Made by a program: the position numbers and the translations under genes. The notes under the pieces are model-generated. The model had not been told where the DNA came from. It did no database searches and saw nothing but the letters and a program-made list of their open reading frames with translations. From contig NC_081405.1 of assembly GCF_030272615.1 (NCBI RefSeq), positions 609,634,677 to 609,698,676 of the forward strand: DNA of 64,000 nt, written 5' to 3'. The stretch comes from Cryptomeria japonica. Its lineage: Eukaryota > Streptophyta > Pinopsida > Cupressales > Cupressaceae. Below are positions 47,339 to 60,167 of the stretch, in pieces. Numbering within the stretch: the stretch's first letter is position 1; each line of letters begins with the position of its first letter.

Positions 47339-48402
47339 TGTTAGGTCCCAAAGACAATTGAGAGGGGTGGGGGGGTGAATCAGTTGTCAAATAAATTCAA
47401 ACTAAGAACAACTTAACAAGCTTAATGCTTGATATCGGTAAACCAGTTCAATATGTCGATAGACAGTTTTAACAGTTAATTGCTATACCGGTAAGGATTA
47501 GTGCATGAAACATAAATACAAAGTCATCCACAACACATAACACCAATATTTGTACATGGAAACCCTGTAAGGGGAAAAACCATGGTGGGAAACCTTACCC
47601 ACAATTAGATGATACTACTATAGATAGTAAGTGTACATAAATGGGGTCTACACATGCAGGAAGGCCAACCGCCTAAAGCTCACTGCTCAATCACAAAATG
47701 GGAGTCACACTGACTACAGTTGGATGGTTAAATCCAATAAGAATGTACTGCACAAAATAGCATATTCATATGCTAGATTCAGTACCGGTGTAATGCTGAT
47801 ATGCTTTCACAAAACCCTAGCTTCACCTTCAAATGATGTCTATGTGTATAGCTCTGCTTATTCTTGCATATATCTTCACATAATCCCTTTTTGCATTCCA
47901 CATTTGATCTTACAAATAAGATCTTACATTTATACCATAACCTAAGACCAACTTTAGTAGGTCGTCTCTACAAGATATTACAATAAAAACATTTTACAAA
48001 CAATATAATATCTGATGCAATAACCAATTCAACATGTCGGCTTAATGCATTTACAACAATAATTAATCATCTCCATAGCGTGCCATGTTGATCTGGAAAA
48101 GATAAACCTGTCGGTGTAACCCTAGACCTATTTGCCGGTAACAATAAATATGCAACTATGAATATACCAATGAAAAAAACTCCAGGACAAGATGTCCAAA
48201 CTATGTCTTCGACATAACCATGTGTCTTCCATATCATTCCAAGTGTCAGTGATCATTATATCTTGCCAGTGTACCAGATACTGGTACCTATGCATGAGTC
48301 ACTTGCTTGTCAGTGAATGTTGTTGATTCTCCAAAGTGCCAAAGTTGATAAGAGTTTAGTAGGTGTTGACATCAATGACAAAACCATACCAAAATACCAA
48401 CA
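47339..48402 (-). repeat. 3' LTR of the LTR2 element
   Basis: On the minus strand it starts TGTTGGTATTTTGG and ends GGGACCTAACA. It is collinear with the solo LTR at 11597-12641 and the split LTR at 48930-49177/55773-56546. Confidence 0.9.
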
Positions 48403-48929
48403 ATCTCCACCTTTGGCATTGATTGCAACACAAGATGGAAAAACCATCAAAGTGCCAAAACAGAAATGCCAAGTACCAAAAACCAACAATCTCTGAAAAG
48501 ATCATAAACAGAGAGTAATAATCTCTCTTAAACAACAATCTCTCCCCTTGGGAGCAACATGTGTTTTCCTTGTGTTTTTCAAAGTTTTTCCATACCAATC
48601 TCTCCCCCTTTGACATCAAATGCCAAAGTTACAGTAAAACCAAGTTCATATACAAAATACCAATCAATTCAATATACCAACTACTCCCCCTGAGAAGTAG
48701 CTTCCCATCAAAGACCAGAATAAAATATTTCTTTGTTAATTCTGTCGATTGATGACAATCATCAACTGTCTAAGTCTCTACCAGTGATGGTATGACTCCA
48801 AGCTGATCTTTGAGATATTCAAAATTCTCCTTAGGAAAAGGTTTAGTGAAAATATCTGCAATCTATTCTTTAGTATTCACATACACCAGTTTAATCTCCT
48901 TTGCTTCAACATTTTCCCTTAGAAAATTT
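48403..48929 (-). pseudogene. Residual RNase H tail and 3' non-coding region of the LTR2 element
   Basis: The minus strand from 48927 reads NFLRENVEAKEIKLVYVNTK, a TAG at an expected Gln, then IADIFTKPFPKENFEYLKDQ and LGVIPS. This is the conserved end of copia RNase H. About 300 bp of non-coding sequence follow, with minus-strand TCAAAGGGGGAGA (48596-48612) and the PPT CAAAGGTGGAGAT (48403-48415) next to the LTR. Confidence 0.88.
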
Positions 48930-49177
48930 AGTTGTCAAATAAATTCAAACCAAGAACAACTTAACCAACTTAATGCTTAATACTGGTAAACCAGTTCAAT
49001 GTGCCCGTAGACAATTTTAATAGTTAATTTCTATACCGGTAAGGATTAGTGCATGAAACATAAACACAAAGTCATCCACAACACATAACACCAATATTTG
49101 TATGTGGAAACCCTGTAAGGGGAAAAACCATGGTGGGAAACCTTACCCACATTCAGATGATACTACTGTAGATAGTA
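48930..49177 (-). repeat. 5' LTR of the LTR2 element, first segment
   Basis: It is collinear with 47382-47624. It begins abruptly at AGTTGTCAAATAAATTC, so the last ~43 bp of this LTR are deleted. It is interrupted at 49177 by copia B. Confidence 0.88.
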
Positions 49178-49820
49178 TGTGAGATTCTGTGAGAAGTGAG
49201 AACCGAGCCAAGATCTGATGTCGGTCATAGATCACATGCAAATCCTCATGCAACAGATGATCAAAGATCAAAATAGCTGAATGAAGATAATTTCGATATG
49301 AGAGAGAGACAGAGACAAAGAAGAGAATTTGGAGAAGACTCTCACCGAGCTATCACTTCACCTGCTTGACTAGTGAAGGTGAGAGTATAGTGCTTATTAT
49401 ATAGAAAAATATAAGCATATACATCCAAGGGGTGCATTAACTCCTATTCCCCATAAAAAATGGGAGGTTTTACCTTCTTGATAAATGCCAAAACATGTGG
49501 CATAACCTCCTTACATGAAGACAAAAAAGGAGTTGAGAAAGTTGGCACATAAGGCCAAAAGAGGGTGTGAAACCCAACTACCCCATAACCCACTTAGGAA
49601 ATGACAAAATAGTGGTTATGAGAGGTGGCACAACAAGCCAAAAGAGGGTGTGAAACCCAACTACCCCATGTGAGGTGGAGAGTTACACATGTAGCTGAAG
49701 TATTTCACCACATGTCCTTATATAAACCACTCCTATTAACCTAAGCAAACTTAAATAATATATGTGTAGGAAAAAATAAATATCCCCTAACATAAGAAAA
49801 ATAAAAAACCTACACTAACA
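49178..49820 (-). repeat. 3' LTR of copia B
   Basis: On the minus strand it begins TGTTAGTGTAGG and ends GAATCTCACA. A TATA-like box (minus TATATAATAAGC, ~49395-49405) may be the promoter. The equivalent is in the other LTR near 55345. Confidence 0.92.
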
Positions 49821-49975
49821 CCCCCCCTTAAGTGTAGCTTAGGTGGGTGAAAATATGGGTCCCGGCAAATGCAACCATGTTAGGTACCCATGTACATAGA
49901 TAGCCCCCCCAAAAGAAGAAGCCCCCCATAAGAGGAATAGCCCCCCCCCTAAATAAGGAGAGAAAGAAAGGAGGA

Positions 49976-52900
49976 CTAAGAAGTCCCTCCTATAGTAGAC
50001 ACCTGTCGTATCCCAAGAAGAGATCGCAAATGAAGGAACTTGCTTTCGGTGAAGGGTTTGGTGAAGATGTCTGCAGTTTGCTCTATTGTAGAACAATACT
50101 TAAGATCAATGATGCCTTCCTGAATGATCTCCCGAATATAGTGCATATGTATCTCAATGTGTTTCATCCTCTGGTGATGAACTAGATTTCTTGAGATCTG
50201 TATAGCACTTTGATTATCACAAAAGATGATAGTAGGCTTCCTAACTGGAATACCAAACTTAGTGAGAACATTCTAAAGCCAAATAGCCTCAGTGGTGGCA
50301 TTAGCTGCCCCTTGATACGCAACCTCTATTGATGAAAGAGCAATTACAGACTGCTTTTTACTCGACCAACAAACTGGACCAAAACCAAGTGAGAAGCAAT
50401 ACCCTGAAGTGGATTTGCGATCCTGAGAATCACCCACCCAATCTGAATCCCTATATCCCACCAAGTCAATATCCATGCCTGTTGCATACTGAATTCCATA
50501 ATTGTGAATACCCTGAATGTAGTGGAGAATCCGCTTAGCTGCTTTCCAATGCAGCTCATGTGGCTCCTGCATGAATCTAGAGACCATGCTCACCGCATAT
50601 GAAATATCAGGTCTCATATGAGTCAAGTAGATGAGGCTCCCAACAATTTGTTGATATAAAGTGCTATCAACCAAGGGTGAAGAGCACTTAGCCTCAAGTT
50701 TGACCCCAGACAAAAAAGGAGTAGGTTTAGGCTTACAGTTGGCCATGTGAAATCTAGAGAGCATATCGAGTGCATACTTGGGTTGTCCAAGGAAGATGCC
50801 TAAAGAAGATTGAGTAATCTCAATTGCCAAGAAGTAATGTAGAAGACCCAAGTCTGACATCAGAAATCTATCATGTAGAGTAGTTTTCACTACCTTGATG
50901 GTGGATGAGTGACTCCCTATGATCAACAAGTCATCAACATAGAGAACTAGAAATGTGAGAGTATCATCCTAGTGTAGAATATAGATGTTTGGATCAGAAT
51001 GGCATCGAATAAAACCAACTGTCAGAAGGAAGGAGTCCATCTTGGCATACCAAGCTCGAGGAGCTTGTTTGAGGCCATAGAGAGACTTTCAAAGTTGACA
51101 CACAAGTGAAGGATCTTGAACAAACCCTTGTGGCTACTCCATGTAGATTTCCTCCTGAAGGTCACCATGAAGAAATGCACTCTTGACATCCATCTGATGA
51201 ACTTTCCAATGATGGGTTGTAGTAATACCAAGGACAAGTCGGATGGAATTCATCTTAGCAACTGGAGCAAAATTCTCAGATTAATCAATCCCTGGAACTT
51301 GGGAAAAGCCTTTTGCTACCAAGCGAGCCTTATACTTATCAACCGACCCATCTGCTACAAATTTTGTTCGATAGATCCACTTGCATCGAACAAGTTTCCT
51401 TCCCTTAGGAAGAGGAACTAAATCCCATCTGTGATTCCTTTCTAAGGAATTAAACTCTTCTTGCATTGCAGCATCCCATTCGGGAACACCTGTAGCTTCT
51501 CGAAAAGACTGTGGATCAGAAGCTGAAGCAATGAAGAGATGTGGAGCTTGCTAAAATTGTGACCTAGTTCTTCTAGAATCTGATGGATCACCAAGCCAAT
51601 CTCCTATTGACTCAAAAGTTTGTTGAGCCCAAAGAGGCACTGAAGCTAGAGAGTCTGGGGGAGAATCATCAACCTCTGAAGGATGACTATGAGAAGAATG
51701 TGAATCCTCACCATCACTATCACCATTTGAAGTGGAGGAAGAAGACTCCTAAATAGGATTAGGAGGATTAAGATCCTCAGAAGAACTATCAACATCATGC
51801 AATGTCTCCAATGTGATAGTGGATGGAGAAGTGGTATGAGAAGAAATATAAGAACTCTCCTCAAAATGAACACTCCTCTCAAGGAACAACTCATGTGTAG
51901 AGGGATAGAGAAGTCTATACCCTTTGACATCATCTGGATACACAACAAATATGCAAGGCTTGCTTTGCGGATCCATAGCCTTGCATTTCTCTACTAGAAT
52001 GTGGGCCCATGCAAGAGAACCAAACACTCTGAAATGCTTAACTGTAGGTTTCCGACCGGTCCAAGCTTGAAAAGGAGTTACCCCCTTCACAACATTATGA
52101 GGAACTCAATTCTGGATGTAACATGCACAATTGATGGCCTCTGCCCAATGCTGAGGTGCCAAAGACTTGGAGTGAATCATACAATTTGCCATATCCCTCA
52201 AGGACCTATTCTTCCATTCTACGACACCATTCTGCTGAGGACTGTATGGAACTGTGTGCTACATGTTGATACCTTCTGAAGTACAAAATTGTTCAAACTG
52301 ATTATTAACATATTCACCCCCATTATCTGTACGTAGAATCTTGATGAACTTCCCAGATTGTTTCTCTTCAAAAGCTTTGAAATCTAGAAAATTCTCAAAT
52401 ACCTCAGACTTTTGTTTGAGAAAGTAAACCCATGTAAATCTAGAAAAGTCATCAATAAATGTTAAGACATATCTAGCCCTGCTGAAAGATGGTTGTGGAA
52501 ATGGTCCTGCCAAGTCACTATGTACCAACTCCAATAGCTGTGGAGCTCTCCATGCTTTGCCTTTATCATACTTCTCCTCAGGATGCTTACCAAGAATACA
52601 TCCCTGACAAACTCCATTAGAAAATCGAATAGAAGGCAACCCTGAAACCATGTCTTGTTTACTGAGTTGTTGCAAGTAACAATAGTTCAAGTGGCCAAAT
52701 CGTTGATGCCACAAACAACTAATCTCATCTGCATGAGTGAGTAAAACTACCGAAGGAGAGTTAGGAACAAAGTGAGAAAACTGATATAATCTGGATTGAT
52801 GATCTGCTTTTCCCACAACAATAGTAGACCCATTATGCATTTCATTGATTACCACTGTATCTGGTGTGAACTCAACTCGCTTGCTAGAACCAGTATGAGT

Positions 52901-54099
52901 GATCTGATAAATAGATAGGAAATTAGTTGATAAAGATGGAACACAAAGGACATCCTTAAATGTTCCTTCACCCACATCAATAGACCCTCTCCCATGCACT
53001 TCAACAGGAGTGTCATCACCCATTAGTATGTAAGGCATAGAACATGGCTCTAAAGAGGTGAAATCATCTTTTGAAGAAGCCATGTGGTGCGAAGCACCCG
53101 AGTCAATTATCCAAGAATTGGGTTGTGAAGCAACAACAACTAGGGCCTTACCCTTTCCTTTCCCTTTACTCTTATCTGCATCCTTAGAAGATCCTTTTGA
53201 TGAACTCTATTTGACTGAATCAGCACCTTGATATTATTCTTTTCAAGAAGATTTGAAAGGTGATCAATTTGTTTCTTTAAACACTTATGTTCATCATGAC
53301 TAGGCCTCTTACAATAAGAACACTTGACCTTCTCCTTCTTAGGTTGTTCACCTCTTGATGAAGAGGTCTAATTATCTGCTTTTGAAGTAGTAGATTTCTG
53401 ATCTTTTTTCTTCTCTCCTTGGTTCTTTTGTTTCTTATCTTGCTTACTAGACCCTTTTTGTTCTTTCGTGCCTTGATTTACAACTAAGGCATGTGACTTA
53501 GAGGGTTTTATTGTACCCATTTGAACCAATTTGTCTTGCTCCCTAGTGAGTTCTACAACAAATTCATCCAGAGAAGGCATTTTGAATGTGGTACCTAGGG
53601 CACATTTTGTAGCATAGAATGTAGAAACAAACACTGAATAGTTAGGATGAAGCTTAGAAAGAATATTCAAGATCAGTTGCTTATCATCTTTCTTAGTTCC
53701 ACACCATTCCAACTACAATCTTACAGACTTAATTTTAGTGAAGAAGTCTTGTATAGTATCAAAATTGGTTGGATTCAACTCTATGAGTTCATTCTCTAAC
53801 TGATGACCTCTTAGCTCATCCTACTTACCAAAGAGGTTTTCCAAAGTGGTCCACACTGCATTTGGTGTAGTGGCAGATTCAATGTGAAAAAGAAGGTCTG
53901 GAGAGACTGACATACATAGAGTACCAAAAGCTTCATCACATTTATTAAACCATTTAATCTTTTTTGCAGCATCTTGAGGTTCAGTTTCAAGTCCCATAGT
54001 AACAAGATGATATCCATGTCTTTTCAGATATATTATCATTTTAGATTTCTATTTAGAGTAATTATATGGTGTTAAAAGTGGAACTATAGATGCATCCAT
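49976..54099 (-). pseudogene. Copia B Gag-Pol polyprotein
   Basis: Minus ATG 54099 (MDASIVPLLTPYNYSK) starts Gag. The zinc knuckle is CSYCKRPSHDEHKC (~53310). One frameshift near 53215 precedes protease (IDSGASHHM, ~53095). The rest is one frame. Integrase has WHQRFGHLN...CQGCILGK, the Asp of HSDLAGP (~52525), the Asp of RTDNGGEY (~52330) and the Glu of NGVVEWKN (~52218), so the catalytic triad is intact. RT blocks are KARLVAKGFSQ (~51320), QMDVKSAFLHGD (~51190), KSLYGLKQAPRAW and LYVDDLLI (~50935), with the catalytic Asp pair intact. RNase H runs to ADIFTKPFTESKF (~50070). About a dozen stops remain, mostly TAG or TGA at expected Gln or Arg. Confidence 0.93.
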
Positions 54100-55117
54100 G
54101 ATAGTAGAAAAGAAGATTGCAAAGAATTAGGAAAAGTGCAAGAAAGAAGGCACAAGAGACACCCCCCCTTTTCACTAGTCTTAGAAATCACCCCCCCCCC
54201 CCAAATATTACAATCTTGGCACTTTATATTTAGTGCATTTACAAGGCTTTTTATTAGATTACAATTCTTTAAGAAACAAATAGAGATTTCAAATACAAAT
54301 AATTTGAGACAAGATCTAAAACAAATCAGCCTTATAACTGCTTAATTTATCTCAATACCTTTCCAACAACTATTAGTTTTGAAAAATAGACTTCTGAGGA
54401 GAAAGATATGACCAAATGAAGAGAAAAAGAAGCAGCTGATACAACCTTTAATATCTGATAGAAAAAGGCAAAAAGTTTCAATTAGACCTACAATAATGGA
54501 GAGTTCTCATTTCCATCTTTTTGTCAAGTATTTGTTTGCAAAAATCTGACACCCGAGGCAAAAGTTGTGCAACTTTTAAGAAATGTTGCTAAATTTCCCT
54601 GATAGAAAAATAGCTTAGGCCCTATTCAAGCTCGATTTCTGCAAAATTTATTCATTTTCTGGAAATACCATTTGACACCCAGAAGTTTTTCAATGCTGAG
54701 AAGAAAACCCAGAAATCATTTTTTGTGAAAGTGAACAGAAGTTGAAACACTAAAGCCCAAATAAAAACAGCTCCAGTAAAAAAAAATTACTCTGATTTTT
54801 TACTGTGTCCTCCAAACTCTGATTTTGGTGAAGTAAAAGTCACTTTTGACTTTGTCAAGCCTTATGGACACTCTGGAAATTCTTATTAAGCTTCCAATAT
54901 TACCACAAAGCTGCAATCACCTAGATCTTACAAGAACACCTACATGTAAACCAGATTTAACTAAAAGCTATTTTCCTTTAAACTATTCTAATTCTCCAGA
55001 TCACATGAGAATGCAAGAGAAGAGCATACTTAGTTTTTAAGGAAAATATTAGCTATATAAAAGTCTCAAATCCCTCAAATAAATTAAAAAAAAAAAATGA
55101 GCTATACTAGACAATAA
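54100..55117 (-). other. Leader region of copia B
   Basis: About 1 kb lies between PBS and gag start on the minus strand, with no coding signal. It includes a run of 14 C on the plus strand (54189-54202) beside ACACCCCCCC (54161-54170). Confidence 0.7.
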
Positions 55118-55129
55118 GCTCTGATACCA
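55118..55129 (-). other. Primer binding site of copia B
   Basis: The minus strand reads TGGTATCAGAGC directly after the 5' LTR end GACA. It is a perfect match to the tRNA-Met type site. Confidence 0.9.
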
Positions 55130-55772
55130 TGTCAGATTCTGTGAGAAGCGAGAACCGAGCCAAAATCTGATGTCGGTCGTATATCACATGCAACTCCTCA
55201 CGCAACAGATGATCAAAAATCAAAATAGCTGAATGAAGATAATTTTTATATGAGAGAGAAATAGAGACAAAAAAGAGAATTTGGAGAAGACTCTCACCGA
55301 GCTATCACTTCACCTGCTTGACTAGTGAAGGTGAGAGTATAGTGCTTATTATATAGAAAAATATAAGCATATACATCCAAGGGGTGCATTAACTCCTATT
55401 ACCCATAAAAAGTGGGTGGTTTTACCTTCTTGGTAAATGCCAAAACATGTGGCATAACCTCCTTACATGAAGACAAAAAAGGAGTTGAGAAAGTTGGCAC
55501 ATAAGGTCAAAAGAGGGTGTGAAACCCAACTACCCCATAACCCACTTAGGAAATGACAAAATAGTGGTTATGAGAGGTGGCACAACAAGCCAAAAGAGGG
55601 TGTGAAACCCAACTATCAAATGTGAGGTGGAGAGTTACACATGTAGCTGAAGTATTTCGCCATGTGTCCTCATATAAACCGCTCCTATTAACCTAAGCAT
55701 GCTTAAATAATATGTGTCTAGGAAAAAATAAATATCCCTTAACATAAGAAAAATAAAAAACCTACACTAACA
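55130..55772 (-). repeat. 5' LTR of copia B
   Basis: 643 bp, collinear with 49178-49820. A few differences are visible, for example GAAGCGAGAAC versus GAAGTGAGAAC, and CCCAACTATCAAATGTG versus CCCAACTACCCCATGTG. Confidence 0.92.
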
Positions 55773-56546
55773 AAGTGTACATAAATGGGGTCTACACATT
55801 CAAAAAGGCCAACCGCTTAGAGCTCACTGCTCAATCACAAAATGGGAGTCACACTGACTACAGTTGGATGGTTAAATCCAATAAGAATGTACTACATAAA
55901 ATAGCATCTTCATATGCTGGATTCAGTACCAGTGTAATGCTGATATGCTTTCACAAAAACCTAGATTCACCTTTAAATGATGTCTGCATGTATAGCTTTG
56001 CTTATTCTCGCATTTACCTTCACACAATCCTTTTTCACATTCCACATTTGATCTTACAAATAAGATCTTATATTTATACCATAACCTAAGAACAATTTTA
56101 GTATGTCAGCTCTACAAGATATTACAATAAAAATATTTTACAAACAATATAATATCCGATGCAATAACCAATTTAACATGTCGGCTTAATGCATTTACAA
56201 CAATAATTAATCATCTCCATAGCGTTCCATGTTGATCTAGAAAAAATAAACCTACTGATGTAACCCTAGACCTATTTGCCAGTAACAACAAATATGCAAC
56301 TATGAATATACCAATGAACAAAACTCGAGGACAAGATGTCCAAATGATTTCTTCGACATAACCATGTGTCTTCCATATCATTCCAAGTGTCGGTGACCAT
56401 TATATCTTGCTGGTGTACCAGATACCGGTGACTGTGCATGAGTCACTTGCTTGCCGGTGAATGTTGTTGATTCTCCAAAGTGCCAGAGTTGATAAGAGTT
56501 TAGTAGGTGTTGACATCAATGACAAAACCATACCAAAATACCAATA
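55773..56546 (-). repeat. 5' LTR of the LTR2 element, second segment
   Basis: It continues the LTR interrupted at 49177 and is collinear with 47625-48402. It ends CCAATA, where the partner LTR has CCAACA. The GGAGG duplication follows. Confidence 0.9.
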
Positions 56547-58345
56547 GGAGGGTCATCCTTGGTTAGAGAACCTTCTTGGTATGTGTCATTCCTCTTGCCC
56601 ATTTTATTCCTCTTCTTGAGGTGCCTTGGTTAGGGAATGTGCAAGACCTAGGGAAGACCAACTAATGAGAGTCTCTCACTCTATCGAAGAGGTTGGAAGA
56701 AGGGAGAGAAGCCTTCTTAGGCTAGAGATTGAGGTTTGGTGAGCTAATCACCCACTCCCCATCTTTGGATATTTTGGACAATTTTTGGAGGAAAAAACTA
56801 GCTTGAGAATAGGAAATTTGGCTAAGTGTTGCAGAAAAGTTTTGTGGATTGGGCTGCTCTTCTCCAAGCTATCCCTAGAGAACCCCTTGGCAGATTCAAG
56901 GTTGGTGTTTTTTTTCTTGTTTATTTGAAATCTATATGTAGGATGCTTGAATGTAAATGTGGTATCCTTCCTTGCATTGTATTTGTGAAAGCGTTATGTG
57001 ATTCTTTTGCTATTTCAATTTATGCATTTTGTTGTGTTTTGGGAGTATCCAAGACTATCTTACCCTAGGGAGGGCAAAATGGTCTTGGGGGTGGAAGGAG
57101 TTTGACAACCTTAGAGTGAGAGGCTCTCATCATGAAAGTGATCTCAAGGGTTTGTCCATGTGACCCTTGCTGCATAGTTTTGTTTATGCGTTCGAGGGTC
57201 ATAAGGGGAGAAAACATGGTAGGTATGCCTTTGAGGGTCATAAGGATATGGGGGTTAAGATGAGTTTGTTGTGTTCTTGGATGCCATGAGTTGGCTGCGA
57301 TTTATTATCTAGAAGATCTCCTCAAAGGTACTTGGTCCACTTCCACCCTAGTAAAATATCACAATATGTGATGAAGTTTCAGCCTTGGGAATGAGATTGT
57401 GTTTGTTGTGTTTTTTTCCCTTGCTTGTTAGTGTTTGCTTGAGTGTAACCCGTCTAGGGCTTGGTTCTCCAAGATCGGGGGTGGCTTCTAGTAAGCCTAG
57501 GCTGGGAGGTGAGCACCCCATGGTCACAACCATATGTTTTATATGCAAGTTGCTTGGAAAGGAAAAAAAGAAAAAAATGAGAAGAAAGTTAGGAGTTGCA
57601 GATTTTACTTTAAGTTGCAGCAAGAAAGGAAAAGAATGTAATATTGTAATTTGTTAAAATGAAAGAGTAGGAAATGTAATCTTATATTTGAGTTGCAGAA
57701 ATGTAAGTGAGGAGATTTATATTGTACTTATTTTTGTATGAATAAATGCATTATTTTATTTAAGTCCTCATTATTAGGTATGAGAGACCAGTTGGGCTGA
57801 ATTACCCTCATTGTAAAAGTTGACTATTGTTGTTTTTTAAAAATGTTTTTATAAGAAAAGTGTTGTGAATGAAAGGCTGTAATGTGAATGTTGTTTCTTT
57901 TCTCTTAAATCTATCCATTATAAGAAAATTGTATTTTATTTGAGCCTATCATTTAATTGAAATCTGCCCTCTATTATCTCTATAATTTGCACAAAGAAAA
58001 AAGGGAATGCAAAAAAATAAATGAAAGTGTTTTAAGTGTCTTTCCTAGAAAATTTAAATATTGTTGTAGTTATATGTATTACTATCATTTTCTTTTATCT
58101 CAAAAAAGAAAAGAGATACATATTCAGATTTAAGCATAGCAGAAAAAGCCTAGAGAGACAGGTAGAAGCCATTGATTCTGTTTTATCTTTGTAAAAAAAA
58201 TAAAATAATAATATAACAAAAAATATACAACTATATCTATCTAAGGGCTGCTTGTACATTTCTAACATTCCTGCATGATTATGTATAAATTTATTCCTTA
58301 AAAAAAAAGATCCTAACCCTAAGAGTTTGGTTATGCACATATAGA

Positions 58346-58360
58346 TTTATATATATATAC

Positions 58361-58402
<42 letters not shown>

Positions 58403-58487
58403 GTGTATACATATACATATACATATACATGTACATATACATATACATATATATATATAAATATATATGTATATATATATATAAATG

Positions 58488-58519
<32 letters not shown>

Positions 58520-58620
58520 AATATATGTATATGTATACATTTAAAAAAGAAAAAGCACATAAATATAACAGAGATATATATTTGAATCTGTTTGAATCTG
58601 TTTATATATATATATATATA
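58346..58620. repeat. TA/CATA microsatellites in the 3' LTR
   Basis: An interrupted TATATA/CATATA block of ~195 bp (58346-58540) sits where the 5' LTR has ~16 bp (32148-32163). A short TA run (58601-58620) sits where the 5' LTR has ~146 bp. Confidence 0.93.
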
Positions 58621-58697
58621 TTTACTCACATTTTAAAACATTGTAACTAGGAAAGAAAAAAATAATAATAAACAAAAATTAGGGGCATACGACCGAA

Positions 58698-58904
58698 CCA
58701 CTGTGTGTTAACACAGTGGACAGCTCATGCACCAAGCCATTGTGTTTGTACACAGTTGACGGTGCAGGAGGTGCCACCTTTGTGTGTATACACAGTGGAC
58801 GGCCCGTGGCCGCCATTGTTCTTACACACAGTGGACGGCAGCGACCACCACTATGGTCGGACATAGTGGACGACTTCATCCGCCATTGTGTGTACGCACA
58901 GTGG
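58698..58904. repeat. Six 22-bp palindromes in the 3' LTR
   Basis: They occur at 58698-58719, 58737-58758, 58777-58798, 58813-58834, 58848-58869 and 58883-58904. Spacings (39, 40, 36, 35, 35) match those of the 5' LTR array apart from its extra 67-bp duplicated unit. Confidence 0.9.
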
Positions 58905-60167
58905 CATCCAAGGGGAGCCCCGCACTGTGAAACCCAACCTCCTCTCAGCCTCCGCCCTTCCATTCAGCCACCACCATGCCCTAATTCGGCTGTCGTCTTG
59001 CCCTAGTTCGACCCTGCATAACACACAACACACACACAAAAAAATAAATAAATATAAAATAATAAACCCTAACCCAATTCCGAGTTAGGGTAAAAGCAAT
59101 AAAGAAGGAAAGAAAGGAATCTTAGTTGTTAAAAAATGCAACCCTAATCCAATTCGGGTTAGGGTTAGCATTTAAATAATAAAAGAAAATTAGAATTGCA
59201 ACCCTATCCCATATTCGGGTTAGGGTTAGCAAATAATATTAAAAAAAAGAGAGGGATTATTAAATTGATTTAAATAAAATATAGGAGAAGATAATTACTC
59301 AATCCTAATTAGGGTTTGAGATTTAAAATATTAATTAAAATAAGAAGAGGGGGAAATACTTTTTAAATTTTAAAAAAGACTCCCCCCATTTAATTTTAGC
59401 TATATGTGTTATTAATTTAAAACTCCTTATTCAATTTAAGAGAAAAATAGTTTTAATATAGTTTATTTTATAGAATTTAAAATGGAAATTAATGTTATAT
59501 GGTTACATTAATCGCATAATTGATTTAATTTATTTAACTAGGGAAGCTATATAGTTATTTTATATATCGAATTAAATATGGATGTCAAGTGGGAATTAAG
59601 TTGGGAAAAATTTGTAAACAAGAATTATTAATTAGTTTAAACAAATTTTTAACCTATGAGGCCAATGTTGGCCAGATTATTTAAATCGTCAAATTTGAAG
59701 GTTTTGGGGAAATTAATATTGACTAAAGTATAAAATTAGATTTATTTGGCAAATGACATTATTGTTTGAACCCTTACCAATTAGATTTGAATAATGAAAT
59801 TTGCATGCACTCGATTAATTAAATTTTTAATTTAAGATATCCTCATCATCATTCAATTAGCTCAACATAATTTGAAAGCATTTGAGGTATATAGATATCC
59901 CTCGACTTTAATTAGTGGTAATTTAATTAGGTGAATTGAAATATCTAATTAAATTACGAGGACCCTCTCAGGGGATAATTAGTCCTCATTAATTAATGTC
60001 GCTTTTATGAGTGAGTTAATTAATCCAATATTAGTGAACGATTCTACTTACATCTTAGTTAAGACAAAACTCTATTGTTTTTATTTTAATGTAGGCTATG
60101 TTATGAGTTTATGTTGTTCAAAATAAATTTGTTGTTCTATTTTTTGCCCAAAAGTTTGGGCATGACA

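Larger units (their letters stand above)
49178..55772 (-). mobile_element. Ty1/copia element B, minus strand, the youngest layer
   Basis: LTRs are 55130-55772 and 49178-49820, both 643 bp and very similar. On the minus strand the PBS (55118-55129) is followed by ~1 kb of leader, gag-pol (54099-49976), a purine-rich PPT (49821-49830, GGGGGG) and the 3' LTR. It sits inside the already inserted LTR2 element. The flanks (TAGTA left, AAGTG right) do not form a clear 5-bp duplication. It is the best-preserved retroelement in the window. Confidence 0.92.
47339..56546 (-). mobile_element. LTR2-family copia element with large internal deletion, carrying nested copia B
   Basis: A perfect 5-bp duplication GGAGG (47334-47338 and 56547-56551) bounds it. 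On the minus strand the 5' LTR is 56546-55773 plus 49177-48930 (split by copia B), and the 3' LTR is 48402-47339. Only ~520 bp of interior remain (48929-48403), with the end of RNase H and the PPT. The deletion removed gag, integrase and most of pol along with the last ~43 bp of the 5' LTR. Confidence 0.9.
56552..60167 (+). repeat. Chromovirus 3' LTR, second segment
   Basis: It is collinear with ~30363-34059 from GTCATCCTTGGTTAGAG to GGGCATGACA. It carries its own TA block, palindrome array and telomere-box palindromes. Confidence 0.92.

Noticed and set aside
51646-51948. Leu-rich minus-strand ORF overlapping copia B pol
   Set aside because: It is an alternative frame of the copia B integrase/RT linker; the true pol frame runs through here.
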